From Alphaproteobacteria bacterium SO-S41 (GTDB lineage Bacteria; Pseudomonadota; Alphaproteobacteria; Micropepsales; Micropepsaceae): a stretch of DNA of 64,000 nucleotides. The stretch covers positions 2,666,001-2,730,000 of the forward strand of contig AP024629.1 of NCBI GenBank assembly GCA_019670725.1, written 5' to 3'. The notes beneath the pieces were generated by a model that saw only the letters and a program-made list of their open reading frames with translations, searched no databases and was not told the DNA's origin. A program made the translations under genes and the position numbers. Shown here piece by piece: positions 49,046-57,140 of this stretch; positions within the stretch are counted from its first letter, which is position 1, and the number at the start of each line of letters is the position of its first letter.

Positions 49046-52000
49046 ATGTCAAAGCGTATGCTGATCGACGCCTCCCACCCGGAGGAAACACGGGTCGTCA
49101 TCCTCTCGGGTAACCGGGTCGAGGAATTCGACTTCGAATCTGCCTCAAGAAAAGTCCTTAAGGGCAACATCTACCTGGCAAAAGTGACGCGCGTTGAGCC
49201 GTCGCTGCAGGCCGCCTTCATCGAGTATGGCGGCAACCGCCACGGCTTCCTGGCGTTCAGCGAAATCCACCCCGACTACTACCAGATCCCGGTCGCCGAC
49301 CGGCAGGCGCTGCTCGCCGCCCAGCGCGCCGACGAGAAGTCGCAGCGCGATCGCGACGACCGCGAGGACGAGCAGCAGGCCGCCCACGTCACCCCGTCCG
49401 AGCCCGACCCGATGCCGGTCGTCGCCGAGGCGCAGGACGAAGCTGCCGTTGCGGCAGCCTTTGAGGAAGTCACCCTCTCGCCCGAAGCTGCCGCCGCCCA
49501 GGCGCCGGAAGATCCCATCGTTGCCCCGCCCTCGGGCCTGGTCGAAGAGACCCCGGCCCCCGGCGACGAGCCCGCCGGCGATCCGGTCGCCGCGGCGTTC
49601 GAGGAAACCTCAGAGAGCGACAGCGAGTCGGCCGGCGAATCGCAGATTGAGGAGATCGCGGTCGAGCGCGTCGAGGCCGAGACCGTCAGCTCCGGCGACG
49701 ACGATGCGATGGACGAGGCGGAAAACCGCCGCCCCAGCCAGCGCATGATGCGCCACTACAAGATCCAGGAAGTCATCAAGAAGCGCCAGATCCTGCTCAT
49801 CCAGGTCGTCAAGGAAGAGCGCGGCAACAAGGGCGCGGCCCTCACCACCTATCTCTCGCTCGCCGGCCGCTATTGCGTGCTGATGCCGAACAGCGGCCGG
49901 GGCGGCGGGATTTCGCGCAAGATCACCAACTCCGCCGACCGCCGCCGCCTCAAGGACGCCGCCGAGAGCCTGGATGTGCCGGAGGGCATGGGCCTGATCG
50001 TCCGCACCGCGGGCGCCAGCCGGACCAAGCAGGAAATCCAGCGCGACTACGAATACCTGCTGCGCCTGTGGGACTCGATCCGCGACCTGACGCTGCGCTC
50101 CAGCGCGCCCGCCCTCGTCTACGAGGAAGGCAACCTCATTAAGCGCGCGATCCGCGACCAGTTCAGCAAGGACATCGAAGAGATCGTGGTCGAGGGTGAC
50201 GAAGGCTTCGCCGAAGCCCACGCCTTCACCAAGATGATCATGCCGCAGCAGATCGAGGCGGTGAAGCATCACGACGGCCGCCCGCCGCTGTTCCAGAAGT
50301 ACAAGGTCGAGAGCCAGCTCGACTCGATGTTCAACCCGCGGGTCCAGCTCAAATCCGGCGGCTACATCATCATCAACCAGACCGAAGCGCTGGTCGCGAT
50401 CGACGTGAACTCGGGCCGTTCGACCCGCGAGCACAATATCGAGGACACCGCCTACAAGACGAACCTGGAAGCGGCCGAGGAAGTCGCGCGCCAGCTTCGC
50501 CTGCGCGATCTCGCGGGCCTGATCGTCATCGACTTCATCGACATGGAGGAAGGCCGCAACGACCGCGCCGTCGAGCGCCGGTTGAAGGACTGCCTGCGCC
50601 ATGACCGCGCGCGCATCCAGCTCGGCCGGATCAGCGCCTTTGGCCTCCTCGAAATGTCGCGCCAGCGCCTGCGTCCCGGCATGGTCGAAGGCTCGACCAT
50701 CGCCTGCCCGCACTGCAACGGCACCGGCCTCATCCGCTCGGTCGAAAGCCTCGCGCTCCGCGCCCTGCGCAATGTCGAGGAAGAAGCCCACGCCGCCCGT
50801 GCCGAAGGCATGACGCTGCGCGTGCCGACCGAGGTCGCGGTCTACATCTTCAACCACAAGCGCGCCGACGTCGCCGCGATGGAAGAGCGCCTCGGCATCT
50901 CGATCTTCGTCGAGGCCAAGGCCGACATGTTCGGCGCCGACTGCGAAGTCGAGATCGGCACGCCCGGCGGCTTCCGCTCGCGCCGCACCGCGCATGCAAC
51001 GGCCGTCTCGGCCGAGACCGCGCTCGCCCAGATGCCGGAGATGTCCTACGACGCCTCCGACGAGGACGCCTCGGACAGCGACGGCGAAAGCAACATCACC
51101 GAAGTCGGTGAAGACGGCGAGGCCCCGCGCACCGAACGTCCCCGCGACGGCGAGCGCGGCGGACGCCGCCGTGGCCGCGGCCGTGGTCGCGACCGTGAAC
51201 GCGGCAGCGAGCGTGGCGGCGATCGCCCGCCGCGCGAACCGCGCGAGCGCACCGAACCCGTCGCCGCTGAAGGCGATCCCCTGCCCGTCATCGCCATCGA
51301 GGGCGACAGCGAAACCGGCGAGCCCGTCGAAGGCGCCGCCGCCGATGCCGCCGGCCGTGAAGGCGCGCGCGACGGCAACGATCGCCGCCGCCGCCGTCGT
51401 GGCCGTCGTGGTGGCCGTCGCACCGGTCGTCCGGAAGGTGGCTTCGCCGCCGACGGTACGCCCCTGCCCGCCTCCGAAGGCGGCGATGAGGACGGCGACT
51501 CCGAGGAGGCCGAAGAGGCGTTCGAGCAGACCGCCAACCCGGCGCCCGAAGTCCAATCCGTCGAACCGCCGAAGCCCGAGCGCAAGTCGCCGGTCGCCGC
51601 GATCGCCCGCTTCTTCGGCTTCACACCGAAGCCCGAGACGCGGCCCGAGACGCGGGCGGAATCCGTGCCGATCGCCGCGCCGCAGACGAGCGCCGCGCCG
51701 GTGGTGAGCCAGCCCGAACCCGCGGCCCCCGCGGCGCCCGAACCGGAAGCCCCGATCCCGAACGAGATCTTCGTCGCGGGCCACGATCCCGAACCCGTCG
51801 CGCCCGTCACCGTTCTCCTGCCGGAAACGCAGGCGGCGATGGCCGAGCCCGCGCCGGTGGTCCACACGGAAGCCGCGACTGAAGACGCCGCGCCGACGAC
51901 GCCTTATGTGCCCGAGCCCACGGTTCTGGCGCCGGCGCCCGTCGACGAGCCGGAACCCGCGCCCGTCGCGCCGGCCCCTGGACCCGCCGTGGCAGCGCCC

Positions 52001-52147
52001 GAACCCGTCGCCGCTGCGCCGGAGCCGGTCGCCGAAGTCGTTCCGCCGCCGCCTGCCGAGCCCGAACCGCCGCAGGGCGTCGTCGTGGTCGGCGACGCGC
52101 CGACCGGCCCACCGAAGGCCGGCTGGTGGAAGAAGCGCGAGGAGTAG
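49046..52147 (+). CDS. rne: Ribonuclease E
   Basis: This encodes 1033 aa, the endonuclease core of the RNA degradosome. The S1 domain begins at residue 37 (VLKGNIYLAKVTRVEPSLQAAF) and is broken by an acidic, Ala/Glu-rich insertion (about residues 95-228) before the KIQEVIKKRQILLIQVVKEE strand resumes. The catalytic Mg-binding Asp is in DVNSGR (near 453), the zinc-link cysteines in CPHCNGTG (near 553). The C-terminal half is disordered, with Arg-rich patches (RRRGRGRGRDR) and Pro-rich repeats. The last residues, GWWKKREE, match the GWW motif by which Caulobacter RNase E binds PNPase. Confidence 0.97.
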   Translation: MSKRMLIDASHPEETRVVILSGNRVEEFDFESASRKVLKGNIYLAKVTRVEPSLQAAFIEYGGNRHGFLAFSEIHPDYYQIPVADRQALLAAQRADEKSQRDRDDREDEQQAAHVTPSEPDPMPVVAEAQDEAAVAAAFEEVTLSPEAAAAQAPEDPIVAPPSGLVEETPAPGDEPAGDPVAAAFEETSESDSESAGESQIEEIAVERVEAETVSSGDDDAMDEAENRRPSQRMMRHYKIQEVIKKRQILLIQVVKEERGNKGAALTTYLSLAGRYCVLMPNSGRGGGISRKITNSADRRRLKDAAESLDVPEGMGLIVRTAGASRTKQEIQRDYEYLLRLWDSIRDLTLRSSAPALVYEEGNLIKRAIRDQFSKDIEEIVVEGDEGFAEAHAFTKMIMPQQIEAVKHHDGRPPLFQKYKVESQLDSMFNPRVQLKSGGYIIINQTEALVAIDVNSGRSTREHNIEDTAYKTNLEAAEEVARQLRLRDLAGLIVIDFIDMEEGRNDRAVERRLKDCLRHDRARIQLGRISAFGLLEMSRQRLRPGMVEGSTIACPHCNGTGLIRSVESLALRALRNVEEEAHAARAEGMTLRVPTEVAVYIFNHKRADVAAMEERLGISIFVEAKADMFGADCEVEIGTPGGFRSRRTAHATAVSAETALAQMPEMSYDASDEDASDSDGESNITEVGEDGEAPRTERPRDGERGGRRRGRGRGRDRERGSERGGDRPPREPRERTEPVAAEGDPLPVIAIEGDSETGEPVEGAAADAAGREGARDGNDRRRRRRGRRGGRRTGRPEGGFAADGTPLPASEGGDEDGDSEEAEEAFEQTANPAPEVQSVEPPKPERKSPVAAIARFFGFTPKPETRPETRAESVPIAAPQTSAAPVVSQPEPAAPAAPEPEAPIPNEIFVAGHDPEPVAPVTVLLPETQAAMAEPAPVVHTEAATEDAAPTTPYVPEPTVLAPAPVDEPEPAPVAPAPGPAVAAPEPVAAAPEPVAEVVPPPPAEPEPPQGVVVVGDAPTGPPKAGWWKKREE

Positions 52148-52154
52148 GTCCCGC

Positions 52155-52496
52155 ATGACGCCCGACGGCTTCCGCAAGCTCGCTTTGAGCCTCGAGGGAG
52201 CCGTCGAGGGCGCGCATATGGGTCACGCGGACTTCCGCGCGAACGGCCGCATCTTCGCGACGCTGGGGTCGCCCAACGACACGATGGGCATGGTCTCGCT
52301 CACCCCCGACGAGCAGACCATCGTCGTGGAAGGCGCGCCCGCCATCTTCCGCCCGGTCAAGGGCGGCTGGGGCCTCAAGGGCGCGACCAATGTCGTGCTC
52401 GCCGCGGCGGACAAGGCAGCGGTGATGAGCGCCCTCACCCTCGCCTGGAAGGGCGTGATGGCGAAGAAGCCCGCGCGGCCCCGCAAATCATCTTGA
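52155..52496 (+). CDS. MmcQ/YjbR-family protein (second copy)
   Basis: This encodes 113 aa. The start TPDGFRKLALSLEGAVEGAHMGHADFRANGRIFATL (in part) and the DEQTIVVEGAPAIFRPVKGGWG region are characteristic of the family. It begins 7 bases after the rne stop, so it is probably cotranscribed. It differs clearly from the first copy at 38392. Function unknown; a CyaY-like fold is expected. Confidence 0.87.
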   Translation: MTPDGFRKLALSLEGAVEGAHMGHADFRANGRIFATLGSPNDTMGMVSLTPDEQTIVVEGAPAIFRPVKGGWGLKGATNVVLAAADKAAVMSALTLAWKGVMAKKPARPRKSS

Positions 52497-52629
52497 TGGC
52501 GCCACATTCCGGGTCGATTGACTTGGCCCAGCCGCGCCCTCTAGCTAGCGCGCCCGGCCGGGAATGGCGGCGCGCTGAGGGGCCGCGCCGTTGTCTGGTA
52601 TCTGCCGGCGCCGTCATTCGGAGTTGTCC

Positions 52630-54024
52630 TTGACCCGTCTCCTGCCCCGCGCCCTCACTGCCATTGTCGCCGCCGCCATGGCCTTCGTCTGGACGGGTCC
52701 GGCGCTCGCCATCTCGGTCGCGCGCGATACCGAGATCGAGGAATATCTGTGGGATCAGGTGAAGCCGGTCCTCGTCACCTCCGGGCTCGATCCGAACGCG
52801 GTCACGATCTACCTGATCAACGACGACACGTTTAACGCCTTCGTCTCGGGCGGGCAGAACATGTTCATCTTCACCGGCCTTATCGACCAGGTGGATACGC
52901 CCAACCAGCTGCTCGGCGTCATGGCGCATGAGACCGGCCACATGGCGGGCGGCCACCTCGCCCGCGCCGGCGGCGCGATGACCGACGAGGCGACGCCGTT
53001 CCTCATCACCATGCTCGCCGGTCTCGCGGCGATGCTGGCGGGCGCGGGCCAGGCCGGCATGGGCATCATCATGGGCGCGCAGCAGGCGATGCAGCGCGCC
53101 ATCCTCGGCTACTCCCGCGTGCAGGAATCCTCCGCCGACCAGGCCGCCATCACCTTCCTCGACCGCATCCACAAGAGCGGCAAGGGCATGCTGGAAACCT
53201 TCGAGAAGCTCGGCCAGCAGGAATTGCTGAGCGCGACAATGCAGGACCCCTATGCCCGCTCGCACCCGATGTCGCGCGAACGCATCGCCTCGCTGGAAGA
53301 CCGGGTCAACAAGTCGCCCTATGTCGACGTGCCCGACCGCCCCGAGGACATCGCGCGCTTCAAGCTGATCCAGGGCAAGGTCCGCGGCTTCATGGACGAC
53401 CCACAGACGACGCTGCGCCGCTACCCCACCAGCGACAACAGCGACGAGGCCCGCTATGCCCGCGCCGTCGCCTATTACCGCTATCCCGATTTCACCGCGG
53501 CCAATCGCGAGATCGATGCGCTGATCGCCGCGCACAACACCAATCCCTATTTCTGGGAGCTGAAGGGCCAGATCCTCGCCGAGCAGCGCGACTTCCGCGG
53601 CGCGGTGAAGGCGTTCGACCAGTCGGTGAAGCTGAAGCCCAAAGCGCCGCTGCTGGAAGTCAATCTCGGCGCGACGCTCTTCGCGCTCGGCGACGCCAAG
53701 CAGTTCCCGCATGCCCGAGATGTGCTTGAGGATTCGCTCCGCCGCGATCCGACCAACGCCTTCGCCTGGCTGCAGCTTTCATTCATCTACGCCGAACTCG
53801 GCAATGAAGGCATGGCGGCGCTCGCAATGGCCGAGCAGCGCTTCAACATGGGCGACTATGGCGAGGCGATCCGCTTCGCCGCCCGCGCCAAGAAACTCCT
53901 GCCCGCCGGATCGCGCGAGGCGGGCCGCGCCGATGACATCATCGTCATCGGCCAGGCCCAGGATCCCGACGACCGCGGCGGGCGAAATCGCCTAAATATC
54001 GAAACCCAGTTCACAACGAGATAG
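52630..54024 (+). CDS. M48-family periplasmic metalloprotease with TPR tail (BepA-like)
   Basis: This encodes about 464 aa. The TTG at 52630 has GGAG 7 bases before it; a TTG at 52591 is the longest option. A signal peptide (ALTAIVAAAMAFVWTGPALA) exports it. The zinc motif H100-E-T-G-H104 is followed by the distal Glu/Asp in QESSADQAA. Residues about 265-430 carry TPR-like repeats (ARYARAVAYYRY, AVKAFDQSVKLKPKAPLLEVNLG). The layout matches BepA/YfgC proteases that police outer-membrane protein assembly. The dsbA-like gene follows after 2 bases, hinting at a shared job in envelope folding. Confidence 0.9.
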   Translation: MTRLLPRALTAIVAAAMAFVWTGPALAISVARDTEIEEYLWDQVKPVLVTSGLDPNAVTIYLINDDTFNAFVSGGQNMFIFTGLIDQVDTPNQLLGVMAHETGHMAGGHLARAGGAMTDEATPFLITMLAGLAAMLAGAGQAGMGIIMGAQQAMQRAILGYSRVQESSADQAAITFLDRIHKSGKGMLETFEKLGQQELLSATMQDPYARSHPMSRERIASLEDRVNKSPYVDVPDRPEDIARFKLIQGKVRGFMDDPQTTLRRYPTSDNSDEARYARAVAYYRYPDFTAANREIDALIAAHNTNPYFWELKGQILAEQRDFRGAVKAFDQSVKLKPKAPLLEVNLGATLFALGDAKQFPHARDVLEDSLRRDPTNAFAWLQLSFIYAELGNEGMAALAMAEQRFNMGDYGEAIRFAARAKKLLPAGSREAGRADDIIVIGQAQDPDDRGGRNRLNIETQFTTR

Positions 54025-54026
54025 TC

Positions 54027-54761
54027 ATGCGCCTCAAAGCCACCATCCTCGCCGCCGTCGGCGCCCTCGCCCTGCTCGCGCCGCTGCCGGCCGTTGCCAA
54101 GGAGATGGAGCGCGAGGACATCGAGAAGATCGTGCGCGACTACCTGCTCGCGAACCCCGAAATCCTCAACGAGATGATCGCCGAACTCCAGGCGCGCGAG
54201 CAGAAGACCGCGAGCGAGAAGGCCCAGACCGGCATCGCCGAGAACAAGGACGCCCTCTTCAATGACGGCTTCTCCTATGTCGCGGGCAATCCGAACGGCG
54301 ACGTGACGCTGGTCGAGTTCTTCGATTACCGCTGCGGCTACTGCAAGAAGGCGCGGCCTGAAGTGCTGGGGCTGATCGAGGCCGACAAGAACGTGAAGCT
54401 GATCATCAAGGAGCTGCCGATCCTCTCCAAGGTTTCCGAAGAAGCGGCGAAGGCGGCGATCGCCGCGCAGAACCAGGGCGGCGACGTCTACTGGAAGTTC
54501 CACCAGGCGATGCTGTCGGCCGACGATCTGGACTCCGACGCGATCTACGACATCGCGGGCGGCCTCGGGCTCGATGTCGATCGCCTGAAGAAGGACATGC
54601 AGGACCCGGCGGTCGAAGAGAAGATCAAGAAGACCCACGAGCTCGCCGAAAAGCTGGGCGTCGACGGCACCCCGGCCTTCATCGTCGGCGACCAGCTCGT
54701 CCCCGGCTACATGTCGCAGGACGAACTGAAGGACCTCGTCGCCGCGCATCGCGGCGGCTGA
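54027..54761 (+). CDS. DsbA-family thiol-disulfide oxidoreductase
   Basis: This encodes 244 aa. A signal peptide (ATILAAVGALALLAPLPAVA) is followed by a helical dimerisation-like segment (residues 25-65) and a thioredoxin fold with C103-G-Y-C106 and the cis-Pro in GTPAFIVGDQ. The N-terminal extension with EDIEKIVRDYLLANPEIL resembles ScsC/Com1-type oxidoreductases, which may be isomerases. It acts in the periplasm. It is part of a run of same-strand genes 52630-55706. Confidence 0.92.
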   Translation: MRLKATILAAVGALALLAPLPAVAKEMEREDIEKIVRDYLLANPEILNEMIAELQAREQKTASEKAQTGIAENKDALFNDGFSYVAGNPNGDVTLVEFFDYRCGYCKKARPEVLGLIEADKNVKLIIKELPILSKVSEEAAKAAIAAQNQGGDVYWKFHQAMLSADDLDSDAIYDIAGGLGLDVDRLKKDMQDPAVEEKIKKTHELAEKLGVDGTPAFIVGDQLVPGYMSQDELKDLVAAHRGG

Positions 54762-54765
54762 TCCC

Positions 54766-55386
54766 ATGGTGGCGGGGGTGGAATTCTGGTTCGAGTTCGC
54801 CTCGACCTATTCCTATCTCGCCGCCGCCCGGATCGAGGCGCTGGCGCGTAGCCGCGATGTCGCGGTCGCCTGGCGTCCCTTTCTGCTGGGGCCGATCTTC
54901 AGCGCGCAGGGCTGGACGACCTCGCCGTTCAATATCTACGAAGCCAAGGGCCGCAATATGTGGCGCGACATGGAGCGCCTGGCGCAGCTCTATGGCCTCC
55001 CCTTCGCCAAGCCCTCCGTGTTCCCCCAGAACGGCCTCAAGGCCGCGCGCCTCGCGCTCGCTCTGCCCGACGGCCCGCGCCGTGCGGCATTCGTGAAGGC
55101 GGTCTATGCCGCGAACTTCGCCCACGACGAACCGATCGCCGAGGATGCCGTTCTCGACGGCATCCTCCACGGCCTCGGAGAAGATGTGGCCGCGCTCCAT
55201 GCCGTCGCTGCAACGCCGGAGATCAAGGACGCGCTGCGCACCAATACCGCTACCGCCATCGCCAAGGGCGTCTTCGGCGCCCCCGCCGTCATCTGCGCCG
55301 ACGGCGAACTCTTCTGGGGCAATGACCGCCTCGAACACGCGCTCGACTGGGCCGCCAGGCTCGACCAAGGGGAGAGTTCAGCATGA
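54766..55386 (+). CDS. 2-hydroxychromene-2-carboxylate isomerase-like (kappa-class GST fold)
   Basis: This encodes 206 aa without a signal peptide. The start VEFWFEFASTYSYLAA contains the Ser used for glutathione in HCCA isomerase/kappa GSTs, and WRPFLLGPIF, FPQNGLKAARLAL and GVFGAPAVICADGELFWGNDRLEH (in pieces) are typical. Family members isomerise aromatic intermediates or act as DsbA-like glutathione enzymes. No aromatic-degradation genes surround it, so the classical pathway role is doubtful. The stop overlaps the ybjQ-like start (ATGA). Confidence 0.87.
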   Translation: MVAGVEFWFEFASTYSYLAAARIEALARSRDVAVAWRPFLLGPIFSAQGWTTSPFNIYEAKGRNMWRDMERLAQLYGLPFAKPSVFPQNGLKAARLALALPDGPRRAAFVKAVYAANFAHDEPIAEDAVLDGILHGLGEDVAALHAVAATPEIKDALRTNTATAIAKGVFGAPAVICADGELFWGNDRLEHALDWAARLDQGESSA

Positions 55387-55706
55387 TCGTCACGACCGCC
55401 AACAATCTCGAAGGCTATCGCATCACCAAGCAGCTCGGCGTGGTGCGCGGCCTGACCGTCCGCTCACGGAGCATTCTCGGCAATATCGGCGGTGCGGTAC
55501 AGTCGCTGTTCGGCGGCAATCTCTCGATCTATGTCGAACTCGCCGAAACCGCGCGGCGCGAAGCCTACGACCTGCTGATCAAGCATGCCGAGGAAGTCGG
55601 CGCCAACGCCATCATCGCGATGCACTACGACGCGAACGAGATCATGGAAGGCATCACCGAAGTCCTCGCCTATGGCACCGCCGTGCGGGTCGAGCCGGCG
55701 GCCTAG
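55383..55706 (+). CDS. YbjQ/UPF0145-family protein
   Basis: This encodes 107 aa. The pattern TTANNLEGYRITKQLGVVRGLTVRSRS (in part) with LAETARREAYDLLIKHAEEVGANAIIAMHYDANEI (in part) is the heavy-metal-binding-domain-like UPF0145 family, which forms pentameric rings. Function unknown. Coupled by ATGA overlap to the HCCA-isomerase-like gene and followed by the amidase gene after 69 bases. Confidence 0.92.
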   Translation: MIVTTANNLEGYRITKQLGVVRGLTVRSRSILGNIGGAVQSLFGGNLSIYVELAETARREAYDLLIKHAEEVGANAIIAMHYDANEIMEGITEVLAYGTAVRVEPAA

Positions 55707-55775
55707 ATCAAACGCCCTGCCCGTTCTAGTCTTCCTGACGCGCCCGGCTGAGAGGCGCATCAGGAGGAGCACAGC

Positions 55776-57140
55776 ATGTCGGATTTCGCTTACGCCAGCG
55801 CCATCGATACCGCCGCTGCGCTGCGCCTCAAGGACGTCTCGTCGGCCGAGCTGGTCGACGCCGCGATCCGCCGCATCGAGCGGCTCGATCAGAAGCTGAA
55901 CGCCGTCGTCGTCCGCGATTTCGAACGCGCCCGCGCCGACGCCAAGGCGGCAGATGCCGCCATCGCCGGCGGCAAGACCGCGCCGCTGCTCGGCGTGCCG
56001 CTGACGGTCAAGGAATCCTACGACCTTGCCGGCTATCCCACGACCTGGGGCATCGGCATGCTGCACGACCATCGCGCCCCCGCGGACTCCGAACTGGTCA
56101 CGCGCCTCCGCGCCGCCGGCGCCGTCTTGCTCGGCAAGACGAACATCCCGCCGGCGCTGGGCGACTGGCAGAGCGACAATCCGATCTACGGCCGCACCAA
56201 CAATCCCTACGATCTCACGCGCAGCCCCGGCGGCTCGTCCGGCGGCTCGGCAGCGGCTTTGGCCGCGGGCTATGTGCCGCTGGAGTTCGGCTCGGACATC
56301 GGCGGCTCGGTCCGCATCCCCGCCGCCTTCTGCGGCGTCTACGGCCACAAGCCGAGCTACGGTGTCTTCCCGCTCGGCGGGCATGTCCCGGGCGGGGCGG
56401 CAGGTGCCGGCGTGCTGCTCGCGGTCGGCGGCCCGCTGGCACGCACGGCGGAAGATCTGACACTGGCCTTCAAGCTGACGGCCGGATCCGAAGGCGACGT
56501 CGCCAAGGCCTGGTCGCTCAACCTGCCGCCGCCGCGCCGCACGACGCTGAAGGGCATGCGCGTCCTCATCGTCGATAGCCATCCGCGCTGCGCCACCGCG
56601 AACGCGATGAAGCAGGCGCTCGCCGATTTCGCCGAGACGATCGCGCGTCAGGGCGCGGAGGTCGCGACGGCGAGCGAGCTGCTGCCCGATCTCGGTGCGC
56701 AGTACGACGTCTACTTTCCGATGCTGATGACCATCGTGCTGCGCAACTCGCCGGCGCCGGGCAATCCGCCCTCGGCGCATGGCTGGATGGACCTGCTCGA
56801 TGGCCAGGCCTCCTTCCGACGCCAGTGGGCCGCTTTGTTCGAGGCGTTCGATATCGTGGTGACGCCGGCCTTCGGCAGTGCCGCCTTCGCGCACAACACC
56901 GAGCCCTACGAAAAGCGCCTGCTCACCATCGACGGCGCGGACACGGTCTACGGCACCCAGCTCGCCTGGCCCTCCGTCGCGACCCTGCCGCACCTGCCCG
57001 CGACGGCTTTCCCGATCGGCTTCGACGCCGACGGCCTGCCGCTCGGCGCGCAGGCGATCGGCGGCTTCGGCGAGGACTACACGACCCTCGCCTTTGCCGG
57101 TCTCGCCGGGCGGCCGTTCGTGCCGCCGAAGCTCGACTAG
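55776..57140 (+). CDS. Amidase-signature hydrolase
   Basis: This encodes 454 aa, preceded by AGGAGG. The amidase triad is visible: Lys in PLTVKESYD, the cis-Ser in GGSSGGSAAALAAG and the nucleophile Ser in GSDIGGSVRIPAAFCG. The rest (YGHKPSYGVFPLGGH) matches the family. It is cytoplasmic; substrate unknown, as in most of this large family. GatA is unlikely because gatB/gatC are absent and the sequence is the stand-alone type. The 3' end overlaps the convergent GGDEF-EAL gene by 4 bases. Confidence 0.92.
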   Translation: MSDFAYASAIDTAAALRLKDVSSAELVDAAIRRIERLDQKLNAVVVRDFERARADAKAADAAIAGGKTAPLLGVPLTVKESYDLAGYPTTWGIGMLHDHRAPADSELVTRLRAAGAVLLGKTNIPPALGDWQSDNPIYGRTNNPYDLTRSPGGSSGGSAAALAAGYVPLEFGSDIGGSVRIPAAFCGVYGHKPSYGVFPLGGHVPGGAAGAGVLLAVGGPLARTAEDLTLAFKLTAGSEGDVAKAWSLNLPPPRRTTLKGMRVLIVDSHPRCATANAMKQALADFAETIARQGAEVATASELLPDLGAQYDVYFPMLMTIVLRNSPAPGNPPSAHGWMDLLDGQASFRRQWAALFEAFDIVVTPAFGSAAFAHNTEPYEKRLLTIDGADTVYGTQLAWPSVATLPHLPATAFPIGFDADGLPLGAQAIGGFGEDYTTLAFAGLAGRPFVPPKLD

